A stretch of 64,000 nt of DNA, from NCBI RefSeq assembly GCF_031143425.1, contig NC_090450.1, forward strand, positions 219,491,442-219,555,441. The letters run 5' to 3'. Under the pieces are notes generated by a model. That model was not told where the DNA came from. It ran no database searches and saw nothing but the letters and a program-made list of their open reading frames with translations. The stretch comes from Pleurodeles waltl (Eukaryota; Chordata; Amphibia; Caudata; Salamandridae). Each line of letters starts with the position of its first letter. The first letter of the stretch is position 1. A program made the translations under genes and the position numbers. Below are positions 10,827 through 23,479 of this stretch, in pieces.

Positions 10827-10875
10827 CTCTCTCTCTCTCTTCCATCCCGTAATCGAATGGAAGAGAGAGAGAGAG
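10827..10875. repeat. perfect 19-bp inverted repeat with (CT)n/(AG)n arms
   Basis: The left arm 10827-10845 is seven CT units followed by TCCAT; the right arm 10857-10875 is its exact reverse complement. The 11-base spacer is CCCGTAATCGA. It can form a hairpin or cruciform. Confidence 0.9.
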
Positions 10876-10984
10876 AAATTGTCATTGGAATGATCTGTCT
10901 ATGCAATGACCTCAAGGAGTAAGACTAGCAAGATGTTTGGGGTGAATGTTAAAGTTATTTCTGGATGCTGAGTGGAACATAGTC

Positions 10985-11265
10985 ACTTCTGGCCTAATGG
11001 CCAAGGTCTTGTGCTATCACTCAATAGGCTGAAGGTTCATATCCCCGTATGGCTTGGCAGTGTGTTTGTTTATTTTCAAGTGTTTTAACTGTTAAACTTT
11101 CCTAGTGATGGAACATTCACATTTCCTTCCAATGACATACATGGCTTGACTGTCTAAGGTATATCTGGAAACATCACAATAAGCAGTCACATCTGGGCTA
11201 AAGTTTAAGTGTACAGACCAACACACTGAAAGTTGAGAGTTCTACTGCAGGTGTGCCCGTGGTCA
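10985..11265 (+). repeat. possible tRNA-derived SINE pair
   Basis: A segment near 10990-11045 has an A-box-like TGGCCTAATGGCCAAGG and, about 30 bases on, a B-box-like GGTTCATATCCCC. A second, weaker pair follows at about 11188-11260 (GGGCTAAAGT ... GAGAGTTCTACTGC). The spacing fits an RNA polymerase III internal promoter. No clear cloverleaf, tail or target duplication was seen. Confidence 0.35.
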
Positions 11266-11419
11266 TTTTGCATCTTTAATTTTTTGTAAAACTTCAAAAG
11301 TATTAGGTTCATACTGAATGTTGATCTCACTCTTTTTAATTGACAAATACATTTTTCTTTTCACTTTGTCCAGAAATATCTCATTCTATGTATATCATTC
11401 ATCAACGCCTAAAAACTGA

Positions 11420-11775
11420 CTAGCTCTCTCTCTCTCGCTCATTTTATCTCTCTCTGTCACTCTCTTTCAATCTCTTTCTCCTCCTCACACACTCCCTCAG
11501 ACCCTTACGCACCCACTCACAGACAAACTCAGACACTCCTGCACCAACTCACAGAACCACTGAGACCCTCGTGCACCCACTCACAGTTGCACTCAGACCC
11601 TCACGCACCCACTCACAGACCCACTCAGACTCTCACACACCCACTCACAGACCCACTGAAGCCCTCACGCACCCACTCACAGACCCACACAGCAACTGAC
11701 TCACAGACCAAATAAGACACTTGTGTACCAACTCTCACACTCAGACAGACACTCTCACAGGCACTCTCTTACCCA
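11420..11775 (+). repeat. (CT)n run followed by a 32-bp minisatellite
   Basis: A CTCTCT run near 11424-11465 is followed by about six to eight copies of a 32-bp unit built around CACCCACTCACAGACCCACT and an ACTCAGACCCTCACG-like half. Units differ by a few substitutions, and later ones lose register near 11690-11770. Confidence 0.85.
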
Positions 11776-11809
11776 GATACACCTTGTCACACCTATTCTG
11801 ACGCCGTGA

Positions 11810-12130
11810 GAGACAGGCAGTGGCCAACTTCCGCCACGTATGGCCAAAGGCTGTGTGCAATGTGGGGTTGGGTGGTTAGGGGGTTGGTTGCAGTATCTGG
11901 GTGCAGGCCAGGCCCGGTGGCCAACCCCCAACGGACACAGCCAAAAGCCATATATGGCACAGGTTTGGGTGGTTATAGAGGATGGTTGGACGGTATAGGG
12001 TATGGATGCAGATCATAGTGGGTGGCTTGCAACCAGGTCCTGTGTCCAACCCCTGCTGTGAACAGCTAAAGGCCGTGCACAGCATGTGGGGTTGGGCTGT
12101 TATGGGATTGGCTGCAGGGACTTGCTGCAG
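11810..12130 (+). repeat. three-copy tandem repeat of about 100-125 bp
   Basis: Three diverged units each contain a TGGCCAACC-like start, a CAGCCAAAGGCC-like core, GGGGTTGGGTGGTTA and GGTTGGCTGCAGG-like elements. Starts lie near 11821, 11920 and 12031. No protein is recognised. Confidence 0.75.
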
Positions 12131-12229
12131 GCAGTAGCGGTTGGATTAAGGTATAGTATTGAAAATTACTATATGTAAAGAAAAATAGACATTCACTTAA
12201 AAAAACAAAGGTTACAGGGACATCATAGT

Positions 12230-12730
12230 TAGGTTCACATTTCAAATGTACAAAACCATAGAAGAGCTCCTGATAAATCTTGAATTATCTCAAGTAGCTA
12301 TACCTCATGCCCTACGGTAACTATAACTCGTGTCCTTGCCATGCACTGCAATTACCCCACAAATTATGGCACTCATTACATCTTTGATAACATCATTGAT
12401 AATATCAATGAGATATTTGTAGTAACATTTCTGATTAAAAAACTGTGCATGGTGGGTATGCGTCACTGTAACCCTGAAAGGGTTTTGTTTTGACTTATAC
12501 TTGGTGCTCCCTTGAGTCTGGACAAAGCTAAACCTCTCTGAAGAGGTGTAATGATAGTGAAACACATCAGGGTTGCTTTTACTTGTTAGGTGGTATTTTA
12601 CCGGTCCAAAGCAGTAATACTGTGCCTGGAGTGATGAATGGCTTTTGTCAGCTTGGCAAGGATGACATTGGGTCAATCCTGTGCTTAAAATTTGTGGTGG
12701 ACAAATGGCAAAAGACTTTGTCCCCATCTA
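12230..12730. repeat. dispersed repeat, first of two copies
   Basis: The stretch around 12285-12430 (TCTCAAGTAGCTAT...AACTATAACTCGTGTCC...CATGCACTGCA) matches 30640-30760 in order and wording. A 140-codon minus-strand frame spans 12305-12727 but shows no known motif; I treat it as chance. Class unknown. Confidence 0.45.
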
Positions 12731-12899
12731 GCTTGGTGTGGATAGCACTGTGCTAATCCTATGCTTAAAAACTATTCTAGATAAACAGAAATTTGAGGTG
12801 AGCAAATCTAGGGTGTTGCTGGTGTTGCAGGGTGCTCCCTACTGAAGCTGCTCTCCACCTAAACTTGAGAACCATCCAGAGTTCTCTCTACTTCTACTT

Positions 12900-15200
12900 T
12901 TTTGCATAATGTATGCTTTTTGGTAGGATTTCGCTAACCAGGCCTCAGTGCACATGCATTGACCCCAAAAACATGTTGACATTGTTTATACTACTGATTG
13001 ACATATTTAACACACCTGTAAGGTGAGGTGTGGTATACCCAGGGCCCATAAGTTAAATATCACCAGATGACTGCAGCACCCTTTTGCCCTGCATTACATG
13101 ACAGTGCCAATATGGCTTCAGGCCTTCTATTGTAACCTGACTAAGGCAGTTTAAAAATGCAGTTTGTTCTGTAAAAATAAAGGTCTTTGACAGCCCTAAA
13201 CCTTCTTTTTAAATATAAATAAGCCTCCCTAAGTAGACCTTATTGCTCACAAGGCAGAATGCCTAGTATTTAAAAGTAGGTAATGGAGAAAATTAATATT
13301 AAACTTGTCTTTACAGTGAATGACATCTAAATGCTATTTTCATTGTAGCAAGGCTGATTGTTCTACAGAGAAATATTGGGTCTCACGATTAAACTTAATA
13401 ATGCTATTTTCGCCTAGGAAACATCAAGAAGTTTAATTCTTTCATTCTTTCTAATATTTGTTCAAATCCTAATTCACTGACAAAGTCTGAGTTCTAATAC
13501 ATATTAAGGAAAATTGACATTTAGAAAGTCACAGTTTTTCTGCCTAAAGCCTCTGGAGGCTAATTCACATTAACCTCCAGCTGCTAACCTCTGAACGCTC
13601 AAACCTTCAATGAAGTATGAAAACTGTTCCCAGAGCAGAAACAACAGCTTGGCTGTGGAGTAGGTGTTACTGTTCCTCTGGCAGGATGAACATTTGGCAT
13701 TGCTCAGGACAGTTGATTACCTTCAAAGAGACCTCCTGTGTCACAGGAAAATATTAGCTAACACTTGAACAGGCCCCTTTCTTTGTTTCCCCAGTCAGGC
13801 AGGCACCAATCCCGATGGAGAGGGAGCTGCCCTAATAAGGCGTTCGAAGTGACCACAGATGAGGGTTGTCCACTTCTCTGGCCAAATCTCTTGGGTGGGT
13901 ATATAGGCTCTGTACAAGGGTAGAAGGACTTGATTTTCTTGAGTTTAGGCACTGGGGTGTGCTGTGGGATTGTTTGCAGTAGGGCACACAGTAACTGCAG
14001 GAAAAGTGGGGAGGTTTAACCCTGGAAACATTCACCCTATTTGTTATTGAGGTCGCAGGAGTAACCTCCACCCAAAGACTAGCGATTTGCATAAATAGGG
14101 CACCGCTGGGCACTTTCTTCAGAACACTCTGAACTTTCGAAGACTGTACCTGCAGTTTAACACCTGTGAGGAGACTTGAAGGACTGGACCTGCTTCCACA
14201 TGTAACCAGGACAAAATTAGCAAACCTTCTGTTAAGCTACATTGTTACAAGAAACTGCAAGACACCTTTTCCTTGACAGCTCAGCTGGCCATCTCCAACT
14301 AAACTTGCCCTGAGCCCTGCTGGTGGCTCTGCTGTAGTGAGTTTTGCCCCCAAGTGCTACTCCTGAGGTTCTGCAACCATTCGCTGTGTTGAAGTGTACT
14401 CCTCCTATTATCCTGAAAAACCTGGGACTAAGAAACGTTTGAGCTCCAAAGACATCCGGGGGACTGGGACAAACTTGTCAAGCTGATCCAACCGAATTGC
14501 ATGCCCATTGGACTGAACATTCAGATTTCTCCCACTCTCAGCTTTTCCACAGCAGCAAATCTATTTCAGCCGGACATCGTGGATAAGGTATCCGGCCTTG
14601 TGGAGCCTTCTTCGGCTCAGCCTTGCCCCACTGAAGAAATCCAAGCTCCAACAACACGACCAAGTCCGAATGTAGAGAAAATATGACAGGGTGAAGGCAG
14701 CAAAGGTACTGGGCTGCTAAGCAGACTTCCCAGGGGACAAATTTAAAATTGTTCCCATCAGAGCTTTTACCACCTAAATCAGTGGCTTCACAGGGATCTC
14801 ATTCATAATCTAGGGCCCTTCTTGGATATGCTGCCTTTCCCTCCAGAAAAAAAAATGACTAAGTTCCAGGAAAAAAAGATTAATCTGTTTGATCTATCTC
14901 ATGCTCCATCGTGGGCGTCCTCAAACCGCACCTATGTCTACTGAAACCAGTTCACTTTAATGTTTTTTCAGTGCTGTTGTTTTTATCTTTAAAATTCATA
15001 TCTTCAGATCACCTTATTGGATTTTCGAATTTTGCTGTCAGTTTGTTCAATAAATTATTCTCTATTTTTCTAAATTGGAGAGGAGATTTATTATGTTATT
15101 TTTTATATGTTTAACTGTTTTGGTACCTCTAAATGCATTACACATTTTTTTAAGCTTTTCTGCTCCATATTATAGCTACCAGGGGTTGAACACATGATTA
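12900..15200 (+). repeat. LTR-like repeat region without coding capacity
   Basis: Non-coding sequence containing AATAAA-like signals (for example near 15048) and a late segment (14990-15190) similar in style to 46925-47100, a region flanking nested LTRs. I found no convincing TG...CA boundary pair or target duplication, so extent and class are tentative. No gene recognised. Confidence 0.4.
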
Positions 15201-16295
15201 AATTATTTAAACCTTTACTGGACCTAAAAAAGATAGTTACAGTATTACTTGTGTTGGACTTCCATCCACCTCAACAACAGAATTAATGACAAAACAAAAC
15301 AAATATTGACAAAGCCAACAGGCTCGTTCCCAGCAGCAGACCTACTGGCTCTGCAAATGCTTGTTTTCAATTAAATATTACATACAAAGCAGTGTGGTGC
15401 ATTTGCCTTAGCTGGTATTTTGTAACTGAAGTCAAACTATGCACAATTAGCTAATAATACCATATGTACAGTCAGGGCCCTCTCAAATGACCTTGGCACT
15501 ATGGGCGAGGACGGTTATTTGTGTCACACCCCGTTATTTTGCAAATGAAATGAAAATTCGGATGCCTCACTCCTGTTTACCTGAGACTGCACTCCTCTCC
15601 CACAGCTGATTTCATCTACCGATTTCATTTACTGATTTCATCTACCTTCTTCACCAACTGTTTTGTTATAATCACCACTTCATTGCTTGGTTATGCCATA
15701 AAGTGCAGCGATTGAGTCGTGGGCTAGAAAGCACAATCAGTTAATGCGCGTGGTAAGATACCTTCTAACCTCATAAACTTGCCAAAGAAATTAAATATCA
15801 CCTTATCCGTGTATAGGTCATCACAGGTTCCGCGCTAGTATTTACATACACCATACTTTTTTACTTGAATCAATAATACATTTTTTTTTTTGCTTTTGCC
15901 CGTTAAAGGTTTTACAAACGTTTTTTCAAGATTAGCTTTTCATGAGGCAGAGAGATACGCAAGAAACGAATAGAACAACCGGGGAAGCAAATCACATCAT
16001 AGGGCACCGACGTAGGATATCATTCAATAACGATGCAACAAAACAAATATTGCACAAGGACAGTAACGAAGATGTGAAAGCTCAGACTGGAATGCCAGTA
16101 GTGACAATGACAGATCACTTCATAAGGACTGACAAATAAGGTGGTCAGCGAGCAACAGCACTATAAAATCAAATAACAATATCATATTTTGAGGGTACAT
16201 GAAGGAGAAAGCTCAATGTCAGCTTGCCATTATGGGTGCAATGGAGGGGGTTGGGAGTGCGTGAAAGAGCAGACATATTGACAGGATAGGAAACA
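15200..16295. other. no recognisable gene
   Basis: Mixed AT-rich sequence. It includes a short direct repeat of GATTTCATCTACC-like units (15608-15650) and a 65-codon frame at 15942-16139 without recognisable motif. Confidence 0.45.
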
Positions 16296-16298
16296 TTA

Positions 16299-16462
16299 GG
16301 GCCCGTATTTATACTTTTTTAGTGCCGCATTTGCGCCGCTTTTTGACACAAAAGCGGCACAAAGTTACAAAATACAATTGGCCCATATTTATACTTTTTT
16401 AGTGCTGCATTTGTGTCATTTTTTGACGCAAAACCGGCCCAAACTTACAAAATACAATTTAG
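16299..16462 (+). repeat. tandem duplication of the left TIR of element B
   Basis: The terminal sequence (TATTTATACTTTTTTAGTGC then GCATTTG...TTTTTGAC...ACAAAATACAATT) occurs twice in a row, at about 16302-16378 and 16382-16460, with only a few differences. Confidence 0.85.
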
Positions 16463-16962
16463 CATTTGCTTCATGTTTTTACGCTACAGCTAAGGAAATT
16501 AGCACCAAACATTTAGATATTATCCAGTGTGCATTAGTTTGGCATCCATAATTAATTTAAATGCTGCACAAACCAAGTCAAAATATCAGCCTAAGATATT
16601 ACCAGAGGATATTTATGGCCATGAATACAGTTCAGACATGTATTCAAAATAATTGGGGACTACATTCATTCCTTGCTTTAGCATGTGAAATACATCTCAT
16701 TCCTGGTACACTCACAGACCATGATTTGTTTATGCTGCTTTACCATCATCTATTGACGTCAAACCATCACTAATTTATAAGATCAAGTTGTGTTTTGTAA
16801 GTTTATGCAGCTTTTGCGTCAACAAATGACAGTAATGCGTAGCAAATATTGTATAAATCAGGGAGACTGTATGTTCAACTTGCATTCCACATGTCCACAA
16901 ACATTGTATGCAGCATGTCACCAAATATGCTACTGTCACTACAGAGCATTTTACTGTACACA

Positions 16963-17271
16963 TTAGTCTGATTTGTACTCACTAACAGGGCCTTCAACCA
17001 CAACACCCGGGTAGTCCAGCAGGTCTTGCTCTCTGGCCACAAGGTCAGCACAGCGATGTTTGAGATGGTGGTTGTTGCGCTGGCTGTTGAATACTCTCTT
17101 TAGGTGGAACAGCACCTTGGACCACCTGAGCCTCCTCGCCTCGGTGTGATACCCCTGTATCACCCTGCCACCAGCCTCTAACATCAGGGGGAGGAAGTGG
17201 CACACCAGCCAAATGAAAGTCCCAAGCTCCTCCTCACCCATTCTCCAAAGACGTGGCCTGCCCAACATCAC
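16963..17271 (-). pseudogene. Myb/SANT-like partner fragment of element B
   Basis: The minus-strand frame of 102 codons ends in a helical block containing HHLKHRCADLVAREQDLLDY, which resembles the last helix and linker of the Myb-like proteins of Harbinger elements (a tryptophan is expected where Cys follows Arg). The upstream part shows no clear first helices, so the gene is partial or decayed. It lies near the left end of element B, on the same strand as the transposase. Confidence 0.5.
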
Positions 17272-17274
17272 AAA

Positions 17275-20200
17275 AAATTATAGGGATAGGAAAGGGAAAC
17301 GAGCGAAATACATGGAAAGGAGGTAAGAAAATGAAACTTGAAGAACCCACAAACAGCCCAACAATACCCCAACTAACAATACCCACTACACACTCCCAAC
17401 AGTACAAAGACAAAATTAGACACAAAAAATGACAAAAACACACTTACACTGAACAACTGAGACAATTACAAAAACAACAGATGACAATTGGAGTGGCACA
17501 CAGGAGACAAACGCACAATTTGGACAGACACAACTCTCAACACAGCCACACAGTCTAGAAGAATCACAGACTGCAAAGTGAAAGTGAAAGTACACCCACT
17601 GTACCATTTCTGTAAACAGGATATCATATTACATCACTTCCTGTCTCAAATGTGGTGCGTTTTTCTTATGATGCGAGAAATTTTATGACGCTTACGGGCT
17701 TTGCATCAATATTTCTTGATGCATATGCTTAAAAATTACCCCCATTCAAAGATCAATATATTTTCATGGATAAACAATTTCATGGGGTGCAGTGTTGCGA
17801 TTAACGCTAGTGTCCAATCGATGTATAATGGATGTGAGGGTCATTTTTTAATGCATATGTGGCATATTTTGATGCATATGTGTCTTTTTTTTACACACTT
17901 GAGTCAAAATATCTGTCTTTAACTGTGTTTGCGTCATTTTTCTCATTTTTAACATACATGAAAGCTATAACTATACAAAGATAGGCTGTTAGGGCCTGTT
18001 CTGGAGTTTGGGCACATGTGGCAGACCACACTACTGCGGACCATAATACTCATGTTGTTGTGCCGGATTAGCACTTCTAACTGACGCAACAGCAACCCAA
18101 ACATTTGGAATTAAAATTGTTATTCCCTAGTTTGAGCAGGTGGTGCGTCAATAGAGGATAGCAAGGCTACGCAACTTAAAAAATGCACTCATGGCCTGTG
18201 TGTTTATGCCTGTGAATTGGCTATTTCAATTGTTGTTGTGCCTCTGTGTGAACGTCAGAAGACGTATTTTGCATAATGTGCTTGTGTGGATGTGTTGTAA
18301 TTGTGGATAACCATCAGATGCCATTCATTGAGGTACATCAGTCGAGATATGTGTTTGTCATACCCATAGCATCTTATACTGTGTGAACTTCCCTGACTTT
18401 GGGACAAAACATCTCCCATGACAATCTATACACAGGATAGATAGAGGACGGTTGATAATGGCAATGTTACAAAGGTAAGCCATCACATGTACTGGAATGT
18501 TGGATACCACTTCATGGTCACTTGTGTATCTACTACCTTGAGTCAGGCATTTGAACATGCTAGGTAGGTACAGTGTTTGTGACACAGAGTCCCCAAAAAG
18601 TTATGGTGCACCATAGTTTGAGTCAAGTAAATGACATATGTTTCTCCTGTGGCTGTGGAGGAACAGCAGACCATGCTGCATGTGTTCACATATTTCCAGT
18701 GGTTCATTGCACAAAGGTGTCCAGTTCAAGTATGTGGCCATGTGTTCCCTGTGTCAGTATTGGCCTCCATGTTGTCACCGTTACATGCAGGTCTAGTCAT
18801 GAGTCTGTGAGGCCAACCCTTGAATTAACAGAGTATCCTTCAAAGCAGGTTTGACCAAAAGCCAAAGACCAACTAACGACACACATGGGGATAGTCCAGC
18901 TATGGCACTGCAGAACTTTGAGAAGGCTGACGTCAGAGCAACCTTGGTGTGTTCAAATACATTATGGATCAGTAATAGGAAACAGGCAGGTTTCATCACA
19001 ACATTTGTACACAGGGTGGGCTCTAAAATTCACACTGCAACAAGGAACATCAGTGCCTCTGTGCTGATTAATCTCACAGCTAGTCACCACGCAAGCGCCA
19101 TCAAAAGGTGGCGGCATATGTGAATCTGTGTCTGGACCGTTAGGGCACAAACATGTTTTGTCCTTACATACACATTAGCAACCCTTGTTTGATGTGCTGG
19201 AGGCACTGTACCAAATCCATGCATACATCCATAGCACACTGTCACTGTTTGGCCCTAATGAATACATGCAAAGTCAGACAAGGGATGGGCGCTACATTAG
19301 GCTATATGAATACATGTCCCAGAACAGAATACTATAAGGAAACTGATTAAACTATACTATATATTTGAAGATTCATCGTAGACCTACCAGACCAATACCC
19401 CATGAGGAAAGAGAGGGCATGGAAAGCATCTATGAGACAAAAGTAGCCACAGGGAACCTCTATGGTTAACGCAAAGACAAGAACTAGTCAGGCTAACAGG
19501 ATGTGGGCTCTGTCAGGAACAAATATGAACAAGACAAATACACAGTGACTGACTGGGAAAAGCTGGAACAACACTGTGGGAACGAAAAACTGTATTTGTG
19601 CTGTGGTCTGCAACATTACACAATCCCTCAAGGGCTCTGTTACACAAGTGATTTGTTCACCACTGCACAGCAAGGAGATTCAGAAATGGCAGCTTCAAAG
19701 CAGTTCCAGGCAGCAGCAGTGGCAGGGCAGGATCAAATGGCTGGTCTGCATGGAAGTGCTCACAGGTGTGTGCAGCTTCAGTCTCTCACAAGTCCTAGAG
19801 TTGAGAATGAAGTTCAAAGGGCCAACTGGACCTTTCACATGGGAAGCAATGGACAGTTGATTACAGGTCCTACCGACTACCAGGAAGTGCATTATCAGAC
19901 CTGAAGTCCATGCAGACTGATGAACTATGACCATGGCATGCCATACTGAAGAGGGAAGCACACAGGAGTCAGAATGGGAGTTTGGGTGTGTGTAGAGGAA
20001 GGTTATCAGGTTACAGATAGTCCATTTACAGGGACCCCTAGAGAAGGGTGGGGAAAGACTGGAAACATGCAGTGGCAGGACTTATTACCTGGGATGGACT
20101 GCACATGGCATGTCTTGTGAGCAATGCTTGTCATACCTGGGGCACTCATGCTACCCATTTTCAGCTTAGATGGACTCTTTGTCACACATGCTCCTTGCAA

Positions 20201-20640
20201 AGATAGTTGATGTCACACTTACTGCTGTCAAGGGTCTGGTCACACATTCGTGTTACCAATGCAATAGCACATCCACTGCCTCATGTATGAAACACTCTTG
20301 TACCTTATGATTGATGGTGTCTTAGTTGTGTGTCTTGTGCTGCAATGAACCATGTTGGCAACATGGATGTGTGTCATAGCTGTGGTCCTCTGATACTGCT
20401 CTTCACATGTGAAATAGACAGGACATATGTCATTTACACTGTGTGTGATGTTGGCTGTACATTCATACCCATCCAATGTGATGTGGCTATTTCAGTATCG
20501 TAATCTGTATTTCTGCAATGCTCCATGAGGCTAAACTCTGATTATGATTCCTAGGGATCATGTGATGCATCAAAATTACCCAGAGCATGATTGAGTGATG
20601 AAGGTAGGTGTTTAATGACATATGCTGACAAAGTGGTGAT
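17275..20640. other. non-coding interior of Harbinger element B
   Basis: No protein family, RNA gene or nested terminus recognised. Several frames of 60-130 codons occur but lack motifs. Confidence 0.5.
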
Positions 20641-20649
20641 GGTGACTAT

Positions 20650-22996
20650 AGTTAGCAGACGTTTTATACAATGTGTTGTCTCCGACGCAATCCTGCTGCA
20701 GTGTTTGGATGGTCCCCCTCATGTTCAAAAACAGCATCATCCTCTTCCTCTTCTTAAGACATTTGTGGGTCTGGTTCATAAAGGGGAATGTTCCTCCTTA
20801 CACAAATGTTGTGCAGGATGGCACAGGTCAAAATGATCTTGCAGACCATTTCAGGTGAATGTAGGAGGCTGCCTCAGGTGATGTTGAGGCACCGGAATCT
20901 GGACTTCAGGATGCCAAAAGTCCTCTCCACTATGATGTGCGTCCTCCGATGTGCCTCATTATAGGCACGCTCAGATGCTGTGCTTGGGTTGGCAAATGGG
21001 GTCATGATCCATGGCTGGATCCCATAACCCTGATCAGCTGAAAGAGAAAATTAGTGTAAATATTTGGGTGTTGCTTGCACCTTGATTATCACTTTGCATG
21101 ACAGTTGTTATCTTGTGTTGTCTGTGAATCATCTGTGTTTGTGTTATTGTGTGGGATCCTAGGCTTCTAGAATGTTCTTTCAGCATTGGGTTGTTTAATT
21201 ATCAAAACTGGTGTTCTGCTGATTGACCTGATATCAGCGGTATATTTGTAAACTTGCAGCTTATTGTGTTTCTCCCATGCATTATATAATCTGAAAGAAG
21301 TGTCCATGAGCCTTCACTGGAGGTGACATGATACTTCCACACACACAATTGATTCCACTGTGATGGTAACACGGTTGCACTATATGGCCTGCACATCCCA
21401 TCCAATTCAACATATGTAATAGCATGTGAAGAACAATAGTGAGGCCCTTTGATTTGGCTAGGTGACAATGTACAACGCATCTCCATAAGTTGGCAGCACT
21501 GAAGTGTTCACAATTGACAATGCACAAATATCACATGTGTGACAAGTTCTATGCAAACCTATTTTTGTGTCCTCACTGAGTTGGCTCATGTGCAAACGTG
21601 TACCTACACTACTGAACCTGCTCCAGGTAAGCTGGCTAACTTGGTTGTGGGGATGAAGGTTTAAGTGTCAGATGGTCCGTGTGCCTGTACATCTGTTATG
21701 TATATGTGTAATTGTCTCAATCCGTATGTGTAGCAGTGTGCACTTTGCAATATTATCACATCAGTATGTGTTCTTAGCACAGTCCACTTCCTTATTGGTA
21801 GCAGGCAATGTCACCCCAGGAGTGATGTGAGATGTTGGTACTGCCTCAATGATTCCATGTCACCTTCATTAGAGTTAGCATCATCATGCTATGTGTCTCA
21901 TGGTGTTTGACCTGCAGCAAAACACATTACACACCCCTTACACAGTACGTATTGCTCGGAAGGGTGTGTGATTGAGTGTTATTGATGTGATATTGGAAGA
22001 TTCATCTTCCAAGTTGTACTGCCAGTTAAGGCCATGTCATTGTCAATGTGTGGTTGTAAATTGGTCCCTTGTGGCTCTGGAGTGGCATCGGATGTTACTT
22101 GCATCTGTCATTTGTCCATAGGTGTGTATCCCATTGGGTCAGGATATCAAACATAACTAGCAGTGTCACAACCTCAGTGTCTTCCTGGCCACGTATCAAT
22201 GTAGTGGTGTATGTGTTGTGTGTCCTACAGGGTTGCTGTGCAGTGTGTATATAAATAGGTTTCTGTACTTACCAACAAGTAGGTCATTTCCATATCGTCC
22301 ATCCTGGAATTGTTGATTGATGGTGCAGTGGCGGAAGATTAATTAATCATGTACACTCCCAGGATACTTTGCCACGATGTTGGTCATCAATCCCCGGTGA
22401 TCCACAATGTCCTGCACATTGATGGAGTGTGTGTGCTTCCTGTCGCGATATAGATGCTCAGTTGCAGCAGGCGACACAATCCGTACATGTGTGCAGTCAA
22501 AGGCACCAAGCACGTGTGGGAAGCCATTGATTAGATAGAAGCCCTGTTTGGTCTCCTGCTGCTTTTGCTGTGTGTTGGAGAAGCTGATGTGGCTGGGTGT
22601 GAGGGAGATGATGGCATCCAGTACCTTGGGTAGGAAGGCAGAGAATGAGGGCTGTGAGATCCTGGCAACCAGGGCACCAGTGGTTTGAAAAGAGCCACTC
22701 GCCAACATGTGTAGGACAGTTAGCAGCTTGGTCTATGGTGGAATGATGTGGGATGTCTGCAAGCTGGGTGCCAACTGTGACTCAATGTGGCGCAGCAGCT
22801 GCTGTGTGGCTTGCCAGTTTAGTCTGTACCTCTGGATGATGTCATGTTCTCTGAGGCCCTGAAGGGTTGTCCTGGTCCGGTATATTCTCTCCTGCCTTCG
22901 GCGTTGCCTGTGGGGTCCCTGTTGGTGTGGTGGAAGCTGCTGCTGTTGGTCCTGTAATCTGCATCTTCGTGCATGCTGGATGCATAGCACCTCCAT
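20650..22996 (-). pseudogene. HARBI1-like transposase, decayed (element B)
   Basis: Exon 1 (22996 to 22273) encodes an Arg/Gln-rich N-terminus, then ASGSFQTTGALVARISQPSF, GAFDCTHVRI (first Asp; the usual Gly is Cys) and VAKYPGSVHD (second Asp). Exon 2 (21037 to about 20650) contains WIMTPFANPSTASERAYNEA, IIVERTFGILKSRFRCL (third acidic residue) and CAILHNICVRRNIPLYEPD. The intron 22272-21038 has GT-AG ends and is about 1.2 kb, over ten times longer than in elements A and C. In-frame stops at 22733-22735 and after VHD (about 22343) disable the gene. Confidence 0.88.
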
Positions 22997-23479
22997 GTCT
23001 TCCTTTCGGATCTCTGATGTTGCTTCTGTGGGTTTTCCTTAAGTATTTGTGTGTTTGCCCCGTTTTAACGCCTGCCCTGACCCAGGCGTTAATTTTTTAT
23101 GCAAATCGGGATGTGCGCCATTTTCCGCCTCCACCTCCCAGCCGTGCAGGATTTTTGCGCAGTTGGATAAATATGGCGCACGGTGTTTAAGTCATTTTTT
23201 GGACGGGAACGCCTACCTTGCATGTCATTAACGCACGGCGGTTTCATGCATCCAGAAAATGCTGCACACTGAGATATTTTGACGTTAGCGGGGTCTAGCG
23301 TCAAAGTATAAATATGGTTAGTTTTGCGTCAAATTTGCGTAAAAAAAAATTACACAAATCCGGCACAAGCAGAGTATAAATATGAGTCTTAGAATCCAGT
23401 GATAGCGAAGGGAGAGAAGGAAATCAGACCTATTCAGTGCTCAGTATCAGTGGGAGAGTCAGTCGGTTGTGGATGTACT

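Larger units (their letters stand above)
16299..23388 (-). mobile_element. large PIF/Harbinger DNA transposon B (about 7.1 kb)
   Basis: The left terminus GGGCCCGTATTTATACT and the reverse complement of the right terminus, GACTCATATTTATACT, form imperfect TIRs. TTAG borders or overlaps both ends (16296-16299 and 23389-23392), consistent with a TTA target duplication of the TWA type typical of the superfamily. Inside, all on the minus strand, are a decayed transposase (exons within 22996-20650) and a Myb/SANT-like fragment (17271-16963). It is longer than most Harbinger elements; the region between the genes holds no other recognised unit. Confidence 0.8.

Noticed and set aside
10990..11045. 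Functional tRNA gene
   Set aside because: A- and B-box-like words are present but the B box departs from the consensus and no cloverleaf pairs up, so a SINE relic is the most that can be claimed.
12305..12727. 140-codon minus-strand frame
   Set aside because: It overlaps a dispersed repeat and has no known motif; not enough to call a gene.
15690..15780. Possible small structured RNA
   Set aside because: The sequence looked tRNA-like at first, but I found no consistent arms or internal promoter boxes.
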